Positions 8,456 through 15,386 of a DNA stretch of 18,818 nucleotides are shown here, in pieces. A model generated the notes under the pieces. That model saw only the letters and a list, made by a program, of their open reading frames with translations. It made no database searches and had not been told where the DNA came from. Each line of letters opens with the position of its first letter. Within the stretch, counting starts at the first letter, position 1. The position numbers were made by a program, and so were the translations under genes. This DNA is from CAYLWW01 sp964387585 (GTDB taxonomy: Bacteria > Pseudomonadota > Alphaproteobacteria > Rickettsiales > Midichloriaceae): contig CAYLWW010000026.1 of NCBI GenBank assembly GCA_964387585.1, forward strand, positions 1 through 18,818. Direction: 5' to 3'.

Positions 8456-9787
8456 ATGGTAAAAATGCCTCATTGGCCTATACCTCATGGCTATAAAGTG
8501 ATTGATTTACAGCTAGTAAGAGTCAAAACGCTTCTTAAATTACTTGGCAATCCTCAAAATGATTTACCAAAAGTTATACATATAGCTGGTACAAACGGTA
8601 AAGGTTCTGTTTTAGCTTATTTAAAATCGATTCTTGAAGAGTCTGGTTACACTATACACCGCTATACCTCACCACATTTAGTACGTTTTAATGAACGTAT
8701 TACCTTAGCTGGGGAAGAAATAAGCGATCAAGATTTATATAAATTTATCGAAGAATGTAGAATAGCGTCGGAATCATTCCCTGAGTTGAATTGTACTTTT
8801 TTCGAGGCTACTACAGCAATGGCTTTGTTAGCTTTTTCAAGAACTTATGCCGATTTAGTGCTTTTAGAAACCGGAATGGGAGGAAGATTGGATGCTACTA
8901 ATGTTATTGCTAATCCAGCTTTAACTATTATTACCCCCATATCTTATGATCATACAGAACATTTAGGTAATACACTTGCTGCAATAGCTAGGGAAAAAGC
9001 TGGTATAATTAAGCCTCATTGCCCTTGTGTAATTAGTTGGCAATATAAGGAAGCTATGGAGGTTTTGATTGAGCATTGCGAGGCGGTTAATGCTCCCTAT
9101 TTAGCATATGGGAAGCACTGGGATATCGAGATTTATGATAATAAGCTATCTGTTAGATTTATTGATAATAATGCATTCTCTAATGATTTAGTGAAAGAGC
9201 ATAATTTATATATTCCGGGACTGCATGGCATACACCAATTCTTAAATGCTGCTACTGCTGTAGTTGCTAGCAGTGTATTATTAAATGAGTATAATGATAT
9301 TAGTTATCTTACTACTTATCAAGGATTGTTAAAAGCCAAATGGCCAGCTAGAATGCAAAGAATTACTGCTGGAGTTTTGTATGAAATGTTACCTAGCGAC
9401 AATTGGGAGTTGTGGTTAGATGGAGCCCATAACATAGCGGGGGCAGAAATGATTATTGCTAGTATGAGTCAATTGCAGCCTGATTTGCCTTTATTCATGA
9501 TTCATGGTCGAACTTTAAATCGAGATATAAAAAGTTTTTTGCAATTTTTTCTTGGCAAGTTAGTGCTTTTATGTTGTGTTGGAGTAAAGTCTGAACCCCT
9601 AAGCGAAAAAGCTAGTAAAATAAAAGAAATAGCAGATGAGATGGGTTTTAATGCTATAACGTGCGAATCTTTGATAGAAGCTGTAAAAAGATGTTTAGAT
9701 TTTTCACCTGATAAGCCTATTCGTATTTTAATTTGCGGTTCTTTGTATTTAGCTGGTGATGTTTTAGAAGCGAATACTCAATTATAA
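8456..9787 (+). CDS. folC: Folylpolyglutamate / dihydrofolate synthase
   Basis: 443 residues, Mur-ligase superfamily. FolC adds glutamate to dihydropteroate and/or polyglutamylates folates using ATP. The P-loop is AGTNGKGS (44-51). TSPHLVRFNERI (71-82) is the FolC signature. LETGMGGRLDATN (137-149), SYDHTEHLG (163-171), REKAGIIK with the usual carbamylated Lys position K181, and LDGAHN (321-326) in the C-terminal domain are all intact. An in-frame ATG at 8465 (MPHWPIPHG) is an equally plausible start, since neither has a clear Shine-Dalgarno sequence. No other folate gene is in the window; it may act mainly on salvaged folate (inference). A strong terminator follows the stop codon. Confidence 0.94.
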   Translation: MVKMPHWPIPHGYKVIDLQLVRVKTLLKLLGNPQNDLPKVIHIAGTNGKGSVLAYLKSILEESGYTIHRYTSPHLVRFNERITLAGEEISDQDLYKFIEECRIASESFPELNCTFFEATTAMALLAFSRTYADLVLLETGMGGRLDATNVIANPALTIITPISYDHTEHLGNTLAAIAREKAGIIKPHCPCVISWQYKEAMEVLIEHCEAVNAPYLAYGKHWDIEIYDNKLSVRFIDNNAFSNDLVKEHNLYIPGLHGIHQFLNAATAVVASSVLLNEYNDISYLTTYQGLLKAKWPARMQRITAGVLYEMLPSDNWELWLDGAHNIAGAEMIIASMSQLQPDLPLFMIHGRTLNRDIKSFLQFFLGKLVLLCCVGVKSEPLSEKASKIKEIADEMGFNAITCESLIEAVKRCLDFSPDKPIRILICGSLYLAGDVLEANTQL

Positions 9788-9794
9788 AGATTGA

Positions 9795-9839
9795 GCAAAT
9801 TAGCTTATATTTTTTGTATAAGCATTATTTGCTTTTTTT
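9795..9839 (+). terminator. Intrinsic terminator of folC
   Basis: A two-part hairpin starts eight bases after the folC stop: outer stem GCAAAT/ATTTGC (9795-9800 with 9827-9832) and inner stem GCTTATA/TATAAGC (9803-9809 with 9817-9823). It is followed directly by seven T residues (9833-9839). This is the clearest rho-independent terminator in the window. It overlaps the 3' coding end of the minus-strand gene that follows. Confidence 0.8.
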
Positions 9840-10150
9840 AACTTGTTTACTTCTTCCATTTGTTTGATAAGTTGTTTTTGCTTATTTGAAAGAAATTTTA
9901 GTATAATTTCGATGTTTTTAGCTATTTCAGCATTATAATCTTTGAACATTAATTGTTCATCATGTGGTAATAAGATTATACTTCTAATTTCAGTATCAAG
10001 CTGTTTTAGAATTATCTCAACTTTTTCTTCTAAGTCATTATTTTCAAAATTATCTGATTGATTTAGAATTTTACTGATAATTTGGCTAAGTTGCTCATTC
10101 ATGTGTTTTAATTTATCGCGTGTAGTTTGACTACTAATGCTTTGTTCCAT
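9800..10150 (-). CDS. Small coiled-coil protein of unknown function
   Basis: 116 residues that I do not recognise. It has no signal peptide, no membrane segment and no Cys. It is rich in Lys, Glu, Gln, Ile and Asn, with amphipathic heptad-like helices at about 10-32 (DKLKHMNEQLSQIISKIL), 40-60 (LEEKVEIILKQLDTEI) and 72-108 (EIAKNIEIILKFLSNKQKQLIKQMEEVNKLKK). A break with LLPHDEQLMFKDY lies between the second and third. The shape suggests a helical-bundle chaperone or structural partner, but nothing identifies a function. The ATG at 10150 is the first in frame. It converges on folC, with only 12 bp between the stop codons, and its last codons hold the folC terminator hairpin. It is divergent from the exported Ppx/GppA-like gene. 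Confidence 0.65.
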   Translation of the reverse strand: MEQSISSQTTRDKLKHMNEQLSQIISKILNQSDNFENNDLEEKVEIILKQLDTEIRSIILLPHDEQLMFKDYNAEIAKNIEIILKFLSNKQKQLIKQMEEVNKLKKANNAYTKNIS

Positions 10151-10318
10151 AAAGTGACTTAAGCTCGATTAGTTTAAAGTTAAGATATGTAAATAATATT
10201 AAAAAATAATAATATAATACACTAACACCAGTATATCAAAGAAAGATTGACAATAGTAGTTTAAATTCTTAAATTGCTTTCTTGGAGAAAAAATTAATTT
10301 ATATTCAAATTATTTAAA

Positions 10319-11455
10319 TTGTTTCGTTATTTTTTAATCTTACTAATTAATTTTGCTGTATGTATATCATTTTTTAGTATAGATAGTAATGCTGCTAAAC
10401 GAAGTGATTGTTTAGTACGTACCTACGTTTTTGACGTAGGGTCTAGTAGTACTAAAAGTGCAGCTTATTTAATTGATAAGTGTAAAAATGAGATATTAGA
10501 AAAGCAAAATTTAGTAAAGCATTTTAGTTATCAATATTGTATCTCTAATTCTTTAGATAATAATACGTTGTCTAAAGAATGTATGGATGATGGAATCGCA
10601 ATTTTATTAGATTTACAAAATTATTATAAAGTTGATTGTTTTAACAGTAATTGTATAGGAATAGCTACTGCTTGGGCTAGGAATGCCAGTAATATATCGG
10701 AATGGTTATCAAAAGTTAGGCTTATTGGCATAGAATTAAAAGTATTGCCTCAAGCAGAAGAAGGTAAACTAGGATTTGATACGTTGAAATTTTATGCAGA
10801 CAGAAGTAAGTTAAATTTACGTGACTTCATAGTATGGGATGTAGGTGGGGGAAGTTTTCAATTAACTTGGTTGCCTCAAGTTAAAGAGGTAGGTAATCAT
10901 CACGAATCAGGCGATTTAAGTTCTATTAAATTACCATTATTACAGTATAATAGTAGCTTAGGTAGTGATAATTTTGCTAAATTATTATTAGATAATTTTG
11001 CTTCGCATATCAAGCATGATACTGTCAAAGAATTTGTATTTTTTAAATCAACTCAAATGCAGCAAATAGAAAAATTTGCTCGTTCTATATTTGCTAAGGG
11101 TATTGAAAATGATAATGCATTGCAAAATAAGATAAAGCAGCCTAATCTGAATTTAATCAGTGGTTCTATGCTTATGAGATTGGGGATAAAAGAGCAGTTT
11201 GGTTTAGATAAGGATATAGTAACCAGAGAAGAAATTAAAAAATTAGCTTACTCATTGTGTGATAAAAGTATAGATGAGGTCAGAGTAATATATCCTAACT
11301 TAAAAGAAGAGTTATTATTTTCGTATCAATCTTCTTTAATAATTTTATACGTCAATATGGAGATATTGGGGATAGAAAAACTTTATATCGCCAATATAGA
11401 TTTGTTAGACTATTTAGCATTGAAGGATTTACGTAGTCAATCATATCGCAATTAG
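10319..11455 (+). CDS. Exported Ppx/GppA-like phosphatase (ASKHA fold)
   Basis: 378 residues. Residues 1-26 look like a Sec signal peptide: MFRY, a hydrophobic core LILLINFAVCISFFS, then SNAA before KRSD. The mature part carries Ppx/GppA phosphate-loop motifs: VFDVGSSSTK (37-46), IGIATAWARNASN (113-124), QAEEGKLGF with E147/E148 at the conserved acidic position, and WDVGGGSFQL (173-182), equivalent to DIGGGS in exopolyphosphatases. LPLLQYNSSLGSDNF resembles the following family segment. Family members hydrolyse polyphosphate or (p)ppGpp and are normally cytoplasmic; eukaryotic-type NTPDases share the fold and are often secreted. The mature region also has several Cys, which could form disulfides outside the cytoplasm. 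The start is TTG: an in-frame stop lies at 10295 and no ATG is available. Substrate and destination are unknown. Confidence 0.75.
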   Translation: MFRYFLILLINFAVCISFFSIDSNAAKRSDCLVRTYVFDVGSSSTKSAAYLIDKCKNEILEKQNLVKHFSYQYCISNSLDNNTLSKECMDDGIAILLDLQNYYKVDCFNSNCIGIATAWARNASNISEWLSKVRLIGIELKVLPQAEEGKLGFDTLKFYADRSKLNLRDFIVWDVGGGSFQLTWLPQVKEVGNHHESGDLSSIKLPLLQYNSSLGSDNFAKLLLDNFASHIKHDTVKEFVFFKSTQMQQIEKFARSIFAKGIENDNALQNKIKQPNLNLISGSMLMRLGIKEQFGLDKDIVTREEIKKLAYSLCDKSIDEVRVIYPNLKEELLFSYQSSLIILYVNMEILGIEKLYIANIDLLDYLALKDLRSQSYRN

Positions 11456-11460
11456 GTAAT

Positions 11461-11573
11461 GTATAAACCTTTGATGCTTCAAAATTTATGTTGCCAAATT
11501 TAGGAGTTACATTGTACTTAGGTATCCGATATACTCATCCTCTTAGCAAATGTTGAAATATATTTCATTATAC
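11461..11573. repeat. Degenerate palindromic repeat, copy B
   Basis: Its ends are inverted: GTATAA at 11461-11466 and TTATAC at 11568-11573. Inside them TTCAAAATTT (left) pairs with AAATGTTGAA (right). The right arm CTTAGCAAATGTTGAAATAT aligns with copy C (CTAGCAAATATTAAAGTAT), and the preceding ATACTCATCC aligns with AAACTCATCG of copy C. The centre GTACTTAGGTATCCGATATAC is a degraded hairpin. It fills most of the spacer between the Ppx/GppA-like gene and the symporter. Confidence 0.6.
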
Positions 11574-11650
11574 AGGGTGTAGAGTTGTAGAATAACCTAC
11601 TTTACTATCATTTAAAACCTTTCTTATATCATTAAAAATGGAGTTAAAAT

Positions 11651-12826
11651 ATGTTTTTACTATCAAAATTTAAGGTTCCAATATTATTAATACTATCACT
11701 TATATTTGTAGGTTTGTTTAATAGTTTTATACCTAATTCAGTTAATGAGATTCTTTATGCTTTAAGTTTGACTATTAAAGATATAATAATGCTGATTTTG
11801 CCAATTTTGATTTTCAGCTTACTTTTTAAAAGTATAACTGGTATGGCTAAGGAGGCGCCTCAGTTAATTACAGTTTTATTGATAGCTATATTTTTATCTA
11901 ATTTAATATCTACCATGTTAGCTTATATCCCTGCTAATATGTCTTATAATCTTGCCCTTTCGATTCCATTACCTCAAAATGAGTTTCAATCTCTGAAGCC
12001 TGCTTGGGAAGTAAAATTACCTAAACTTATACCTAATGATATAGCTCTTTTTTTAGGTTTAGGGCTAGGATTGTTAGGGATTAGGTTGAATTTGAATTTT
12101 ACTAAGGTTCTCTCCAATTATTTGGATAAAGTAACCGGGTTAATATTGAAAGTAATTAATTTTTCATTACCGATTTTTATATTAGGTTTTATAGTAAAGT
12201 TTAATCATGATAAGATGATAACGGTAATGCTAAAGGATTATTCAGTAGTATTTCTAATTATCATTATTTCTCAGTTAGCGTATTTGCTATTACTATATTT
12301 TTGCTCTGCTAATTTTAATATAGTGAGAATGCTGAATTATCTCCGTAATATGATTATTCCGGCTATCACTGGCTTAACTACTATGTCCAGCGCTGCTGCT
12401 ATGCCTACTACTATTATAGCTGTAGAAAAAAATGCTAGCAGTTTAGGAGAGAAGGTAAAAAATTTAGCAAAATCAATCGTTCCAGCTACTGTTAATGTTC
12501 ATTTAATAGGTGATTGTTTTGCTATACCGATATTAGCTTATTCAATACTTAAAGTATACGAACTGCCTAATCCAAGTTTTATTGCTTATTTTATTTTTGC
12601 TTTATACTTTGTGCTGGCCAAGTTTTCTGTAGCTGCTATCCCTGCTGGAGGTATTATTGTGATGTTGCCTATTTTGCAGTCTCAGATGAACTTTAACACA
12701 GAAATGAGTGCTCTAATAACAACCATGTATATACTGTTTGATGCTGTGATTACTAGTATTAATGTATTAGGTAATGGAGCATTTGCGCTGATAATTTCTA
12801 AGCTTAGATTATCTAAGAGTGGTTAA
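11651..12826 (+). CDS. Dicarboxylate/amino acid:cation symporter (DAACS/GltP) homologue with altered signature residues
   Basis: 391 residues, inner membrane. About eight hydrophobic segments plus two re-entrant hairpins can be placed. Hairpin 1 keeps SSAAAMP (246-252) and hairpin 2 keeps AIPAGGIIVMLP (329-340). Aligned by eye to the archaeal glutamate transporter GltPh, the TM7 motif NMDGT becomes N282-V-H-L-I, the acidic cation residue of TM8 becomes N375, and the Arg that binds the substrate side-chain carboxylate becomes I367. D364, T368 and N371 of TM8 remain. The fold is intact, but the substrate is probably not an acidic amino acid and Na+ coupling may differ (inference). GGAG at about 11641-11644 is a good ribosome site for the ATG. 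Repeat copies B and C flank the gene. Confidence 0.82.
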   Translation: MFLLSKFKVPILLILSLIFVGLFNSFIPNSVNEILYALSLTIKDIIMLILPILIFSLLFKSITGMAKEAPQLITVLLIAIFLSNLISTMLAYIPANMSYNLALSIPLPQNEFQSLKPAWEVKLPKLIPNDIALFLGLGLGLLGIRLNLNFTKVLSNYLDKVTGLILKVINFSLPIFILGFIVKFNHDKMITVMLKDYSVVFLIIIISQLAYLLLLYFCSANFNIVRMLNYLRNMIIPAITGLTTMSSAAAMPTTIIAVEKNASSLGEKVKNLAKSIVPATVNVHLIGDCFAIPILAYSILKVYELPNPSFIAYFIFALYFVLAKFSVAAIPAGGIIVMLPILQSQMNFNTEMSALITTMYILFDAVITSINVLGNGAFALIISKLRLSKSG

Positions 12827-12862
12827 TAGTTATTTGGCATATATAATCTGATAGCTATATAT

Positions 12863-12983
12863 GTCTTTTGTACTCCAACCTTTGCGTTATCAAATTTCCC
12901 AATTTTGCTGACGCTCGCCTATTAATATAGGCTCCGCAAACTCATCGCTCATTTTTCTAGCAAATATTAAAGTATCTTTAGTA
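12863..12983. repeat. Palindromic repeat, copy C (best preserved)
   Basis: The left arm from about 12864 (TACTCCAACCTTTGCG then TTATCAAATTT) and the right arm to 12983 (AGCAAATATTAAAGTATC) are imperfect inverses, best in TACTnnAAnnTTTGC. The centre has a clean hairpin GCCTAT-TAAT-ATAGGC (about 12917-12932) flanked by GACGCTC and TCCGC. It aligns with copy A on the left and copy B on the right. It sits between the convergent symporter and hydrolase genes, where its fold could also end transcripts. Confidence 0.65.
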
Positions 12984-12991
12984 TATTAGAA

Positions 12992-13744
12992 TTATAAAGA
13001 ATTAGCTATATTGCACTTTTCTACGAAATTTTTTATAATAAGATTATCTTCGATACTAATTAAATACTCTGGGTGCCATTGTAATCCTAAGCAAAAATGG
13101 TGCTCGGTTAGTTCTATTGCTTCTATTAATGAATCTGGTGCTATTGCGCTTGCTATTAAACCTTTGCCTAAGTTTTTAACTCCTTGATGGTGAGTGCTAT
13201 TAACGATATAATTATCTGTCTTTACTATTTTGTATAGTTTAGAGTTAGGTAGTATTTTTATTGAATGATAAGGTAAGTGACTTGCTATATCTTGCTGGTG
13301 GTTTATATAATTATTATTTTCAGGTATATGTTGTATTAAATCGCCTCCTAGCAATACATTTATTAATTGCATTCCTCCGCATATTCCTAAAATTGGCTTA
13401 TTTGTGTTTATAAAGGCTTTTAATATGGCAAGTTCAAACGAAGTTCTAGTTGGTTTATTAATTGTGTTATAGATATTTGGAGTTTGATTATAATAGTTGC
13501 TAGGAATGTCAAAATTTCCTCCTGCAACTATGAGTCCATCTAATAAACTTACATATTCATTAATATGATTATGCTGATATGGAATTAATATAGGCAATCC
13601 TGAATTGATAGCTATTGCATTTGAGTAATTTGCCCTTAAGGCATACCACGGATAGGTGGAATAAGCGCTATTATTTTCTTCATAGTCTAATACTATTCCT
13701 ATTACTGGTGATTTAGACTTTAAACATTGTTTATTTTTGTGCAT
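12992..13744 (-). CDS. Class I glutamine amidotransferase-like gamma-glutamyl hydrolase (peptidase C26, PuuD-like)
   Basis: 250 residues, one complete GATase1 domain. The nucleophile is C122 in the elbow LGICGGMQLINV, and H224 with E226 in WHPE complete the triad. LDGLIVAGGNFDIPSNYY (68-85) corresponds to the oxyanion/gamma-Glu binding region, and VNSTHHQGVKNLG (181-193) is a C26 signature. PuuD hydrolyses gamma-glutamyl-GABA; other members act on other gamma-glutamyl amides. No other putrescine-pathway gene is present, so the substrate is open. In this window it could equally act on gamma-glutamyl peptides or polyglutamates (inference). It lies 68 bp downstream of ribH on the same strand, possibly cotranscribed. 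Confidence 0.85.
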   Translation of the reverse strand: MHKNKQCLKSKSPVIGIVLDYEENNSAYSTYPWYALRANYSNAIAINSGLPILIPYQHNHINEYVSLLDGLIVAGGNFDIPSNYYNQTPNIYNTINKPTRTSFELAILKAFINTNKPILGICGGMQLINVLLGGDLIQHIPENNNYINHQQDIASHLPYHSIKILPNSKLYKIVKTDNYIVNSTHHQGVKNLGKGLIASAIAPDSLIEAIELTEHHFCLGLQWHPEYLISIEDNLIIKNFVEKCNIANSL

Positions 13745-13812
13745 CTAGGAATTTTTATATTGCTTTATAACAAGTGAATAAGTATATAAATAAGAAAATT
13801 TAGTATTCTAGA

Positions 13813-14259
13813 TTAATTATTGTATACAGAGTAAGTATTGTTATTGAAGGAATAATAATCTAGTTTTATTTTCATTAAGCTTATGCAAGCATTTGCTGCT
13901 CTTTTGGCGTATTCTTCAGCTCTTTTTTCAGCTTGTTTTAGTGTGCTTGCGGTAATTAAGCCAAATCCTATAGGCATTGAATAATGTATAGCTAAATCGC
14001 TTATGGTGCGGGCGCATTCAGCTGCTATTATGTTATGATGATAAGTTTCGCCTTTTACAATGCAACCTAAGGCGATTACTCCATCATAATTTATCGTTTC
14101 GATTATCATGTTAATGGCGCTAGGCAATTCAAAAGCTCCTGGTACAGATACTTTGTCAAATTCTATTCCGTTTTCTAGTAAAATATCTTGCACTATGTTT
14201 AAGCTTGCCGTAGCAATTGCCGGATAAAAGCAAGATTCAACAACTAATACTTTGCTCAT
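13813..14259 (-). CDS. ribH: 6,7-dimethyl-8-ribityllumazine synthase
   Basis: 148 residues, typical length. RibH condenses 5-amino-6-ribitylamino-uracil with dihydroxybutanone phosphate, the penultimate riboflavin step, and forms 60-mers or pentamers. Family motifs are the Phe-containing SCFYPAIA start (9-16), VPGAFELPSAI (39-49), ALGCIVKGETYHHN (63-76) with catalytic His at 74, and GFGLITASTLKQAEKRA (98-114). A poorly conserved C-terminal tail (about 137-148, Asn/Tyr-rich) follows. No other rib gene is nearby. Riboflavin synthesis is retained in Anaplasmataceae and generally missing from Rickettsia, which bears on the likely host lineage. Confidence 0.95.
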   Translation of the reverse strand: MSKVLVVESCFYPAIATASLNIVQDILLENGIEFDKVSVPGAFELPSAINMIIETINYDGVIALGCIVKGETYHHNIIAAECARTISDLAIHYSMPIGFGLITASTLKQAEKRAEEYAKRAANACISLMKIKLDYYSFNNNTYSVYNN

Positions 14260-14544
14260 TGTAAAAACTTTTTGTATATAGAGGAATTATGGATTAAGAA
14301 AATACATCAGATATTTTATAGTATTAATATATAATTATGCACAACTATAAAATATAACTATGTAAAACTTTAATAAATATTGTAAAAAAAATTCTTATAA
14401 ACTTTAATATAAATTAGTACTTTGATCAACTAAAAGAATTATATGTTCTAAGTTTTTTGAATTTTTTACCTTTGTTTTTCAATCTTTTTATTTTTAGAAG
14501 TAATAAAACTTGAGTTATCATTTGTTTAAATAATGATTTGATTA

Positions 14545-14629
14545 TGGTGCGGATGGAGGGACTTGAACCCCCACGCCTTGCGGCACTAGATCCTAAGTCT
14601 AGTGCGTCTGCCAATTTCGCCACATCCGC
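14545..14629 (-). tRNA. tRNA-Leu (UAG)
   Basis: On the minus strand the acceptor GCGGATG pairs with CATCCGC, followed by A and an encoded CCA (14545-14547). The anticodon loop is CTTAGGA, giving anticodon TAG, which reads CUA and related Leu codons. The stem is CTAGA/TCTAG. There is a long variable arm (TGCCGCAAGGCG), as expected for a class II tRNA-Leu, and a standard GGTTCAAGTCC T-arm. A 13-15 bp hairpin lies just upstream of its 5' end. Confidence 0.96.
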
Positions 14630-14644
14630 ATTGATTAGAGTTGT

Positions 14645-14688
14645 GTTTTAAAGTTTAAGATTAACTTGGCTAGCTCAAACTTTAAAGC
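14645..14688. other. Long inverted repeat between tRNA-Leu and fdxA
   Basis: TTTAAAGTTTAAG (14647-14659) pairs with CTCAAACTTTAAA (14674-14686) with one mismatch, and can be extended by one wobble and one G:C pair. The loop is 14 nt. It starts about 16 bp upstream of the tRNA-Leu 5' end on the minus strand, so it overlaps where that promoter should be. It lacks a T-run for a terminator of a plus-strand gene. Confidence 0.55.
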
Positions 14689-14838
14689 TTATATCTATAG
14701 CTCTGATAAACAGAATGCTTAGTAAGTTATTTTTAGTTTACGTAAAAGAGTAGCAGGAAATATTTATCTAGTAAGATACATAATCTCCTAAATTTTATTA
14801 TACTTTTATGAAAAATAACTTAATAATACATTTTTAGA

Positions 14839-14867
14839 TTTAAATAATTACAAGTACATTATATAAT
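14839..14867 (+). promoter_or_regulatory. Probable sigma-70 promoter of fdxA
   Basis: TTTAAA (14839-14844), a 17-bp spacer and a perfect TATAAT (14862-14867), 44 bp before the fdxA ATG. The -35 matches four of six. In DNA this AT-rich, a TATAAT alone is weak evidence; spacing and position raise it. Confidence 0.45.
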
Positions 14868-14911
14868 CTAAAAGTTACAATATCAATCTATTTTTATAGA
14901 ATAATTTAACC

Positions 14912-15241
14912 ATGACTTATGTTGTTACAGAAAGTTGTATACGGTGTAAATATACTGATTGCGTTGAAGTGTGTCCAGTTAATTGCTTTTATGAAGGAGA
15001 GAATATGTTAGTAATTAATCCTGATGAATGTATTGATTGTGGGGTATGTGAACCTGAATGTCCAGCTGGCGCTATTAAAAGTGAAGATGCAAGCTCGAAG
15101 GAATGGATTGAAATTAATAAAAAATATGCTCAAGATTGGCCTAATATATCACGTAAAAAAGCAGCTTTTCAAGATGCTGATTTGTATTTGGATGAAGATT
15201 GTAAATATGATAAGTACTTTAAGGAAAATTTAAAAAAGTAG
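14912..15241 (+). CDS. fdxA: 7Fe ferredoxin FdxA ([3Fe-4S][4Fe-4S])
   Basis: 109 residues. It is very close in pattern to Azotobacter Fd[21 protein letters not shown] then CPVNCFYEG, and [20 protein letters not shown]. By that correspondence C9, C17 and C50 hold the [3Fe-4S] cluster and C21, C40, C43 and C46 the [4Fe-4S] cluster; C12 and C25 are the extra conserved Cys. The C-terminal tail contains [15 protein letters not shown], matching the family's WPNIT segment. It is a soluble low-potential electron carrier of the cytoplasm. Its partner enzyme is not in the window. A promoter candidate lies at 14839-14867; the gene seems to be transcribed alone. Confidence 0.95.
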   Translation: MTYVVTESCIRCKYTDCVEVCPVNCFYEGENMLVINPDECIDCGVCEPECPAGAIKSEDASSKEWIEINKKYAQDWPNISRKKAAFQDADLYLDEDCKYDKYFKENLKK

Positions 15242-15302
15242 TATTTTGTCTTTAGTAATTATAATATTTTTACTTTAAAAATGATTTAGGTTTGTTTGTA
15301 TA

Positions 15303-15330
15303 TTGACTATAAAAAATAAAGTTTTAATAT
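15303..15330 (+). promoter_or_regulatory. Candidate promoter for the 74-residue gene
   Basis: TTGACT (15303-15308), a 16-bp spacer and TAATAT (15325-15330), 56 bp before the ATG at 15387. The -35 matches five of six and the -10 four of six. It would give this small gene its own transcript rather than read-through from fdxA. Confidence 0.45.
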
Positions 15331-15386
15331 AGCTCAAGTTAAAAGTAATCAATATATAAAAACAAATTTTTTAAAAGCTAGTTCCT

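Noticed and set aside
10213..10258. Possible fourth relic of the palindromic repeat (TTTGATATACTGGTGTT on the minus strand)
   Set aside because: Resemblance is limited to one short block, with no matching second arm.
14426..14623. A 65-codon minus-strand frame beginning MAKLADALDLGSSAARRGG
   Set aside because: It is the translation of the tRNA-Leu gene, a well-known false protein; its remainder is AT-rich spacer.
15024..15233. A 69-codon frame inside fdxA
   Set aside because: Out-of-frame overlap of the ferredoxin, whose Cys pattern proves the other frame.
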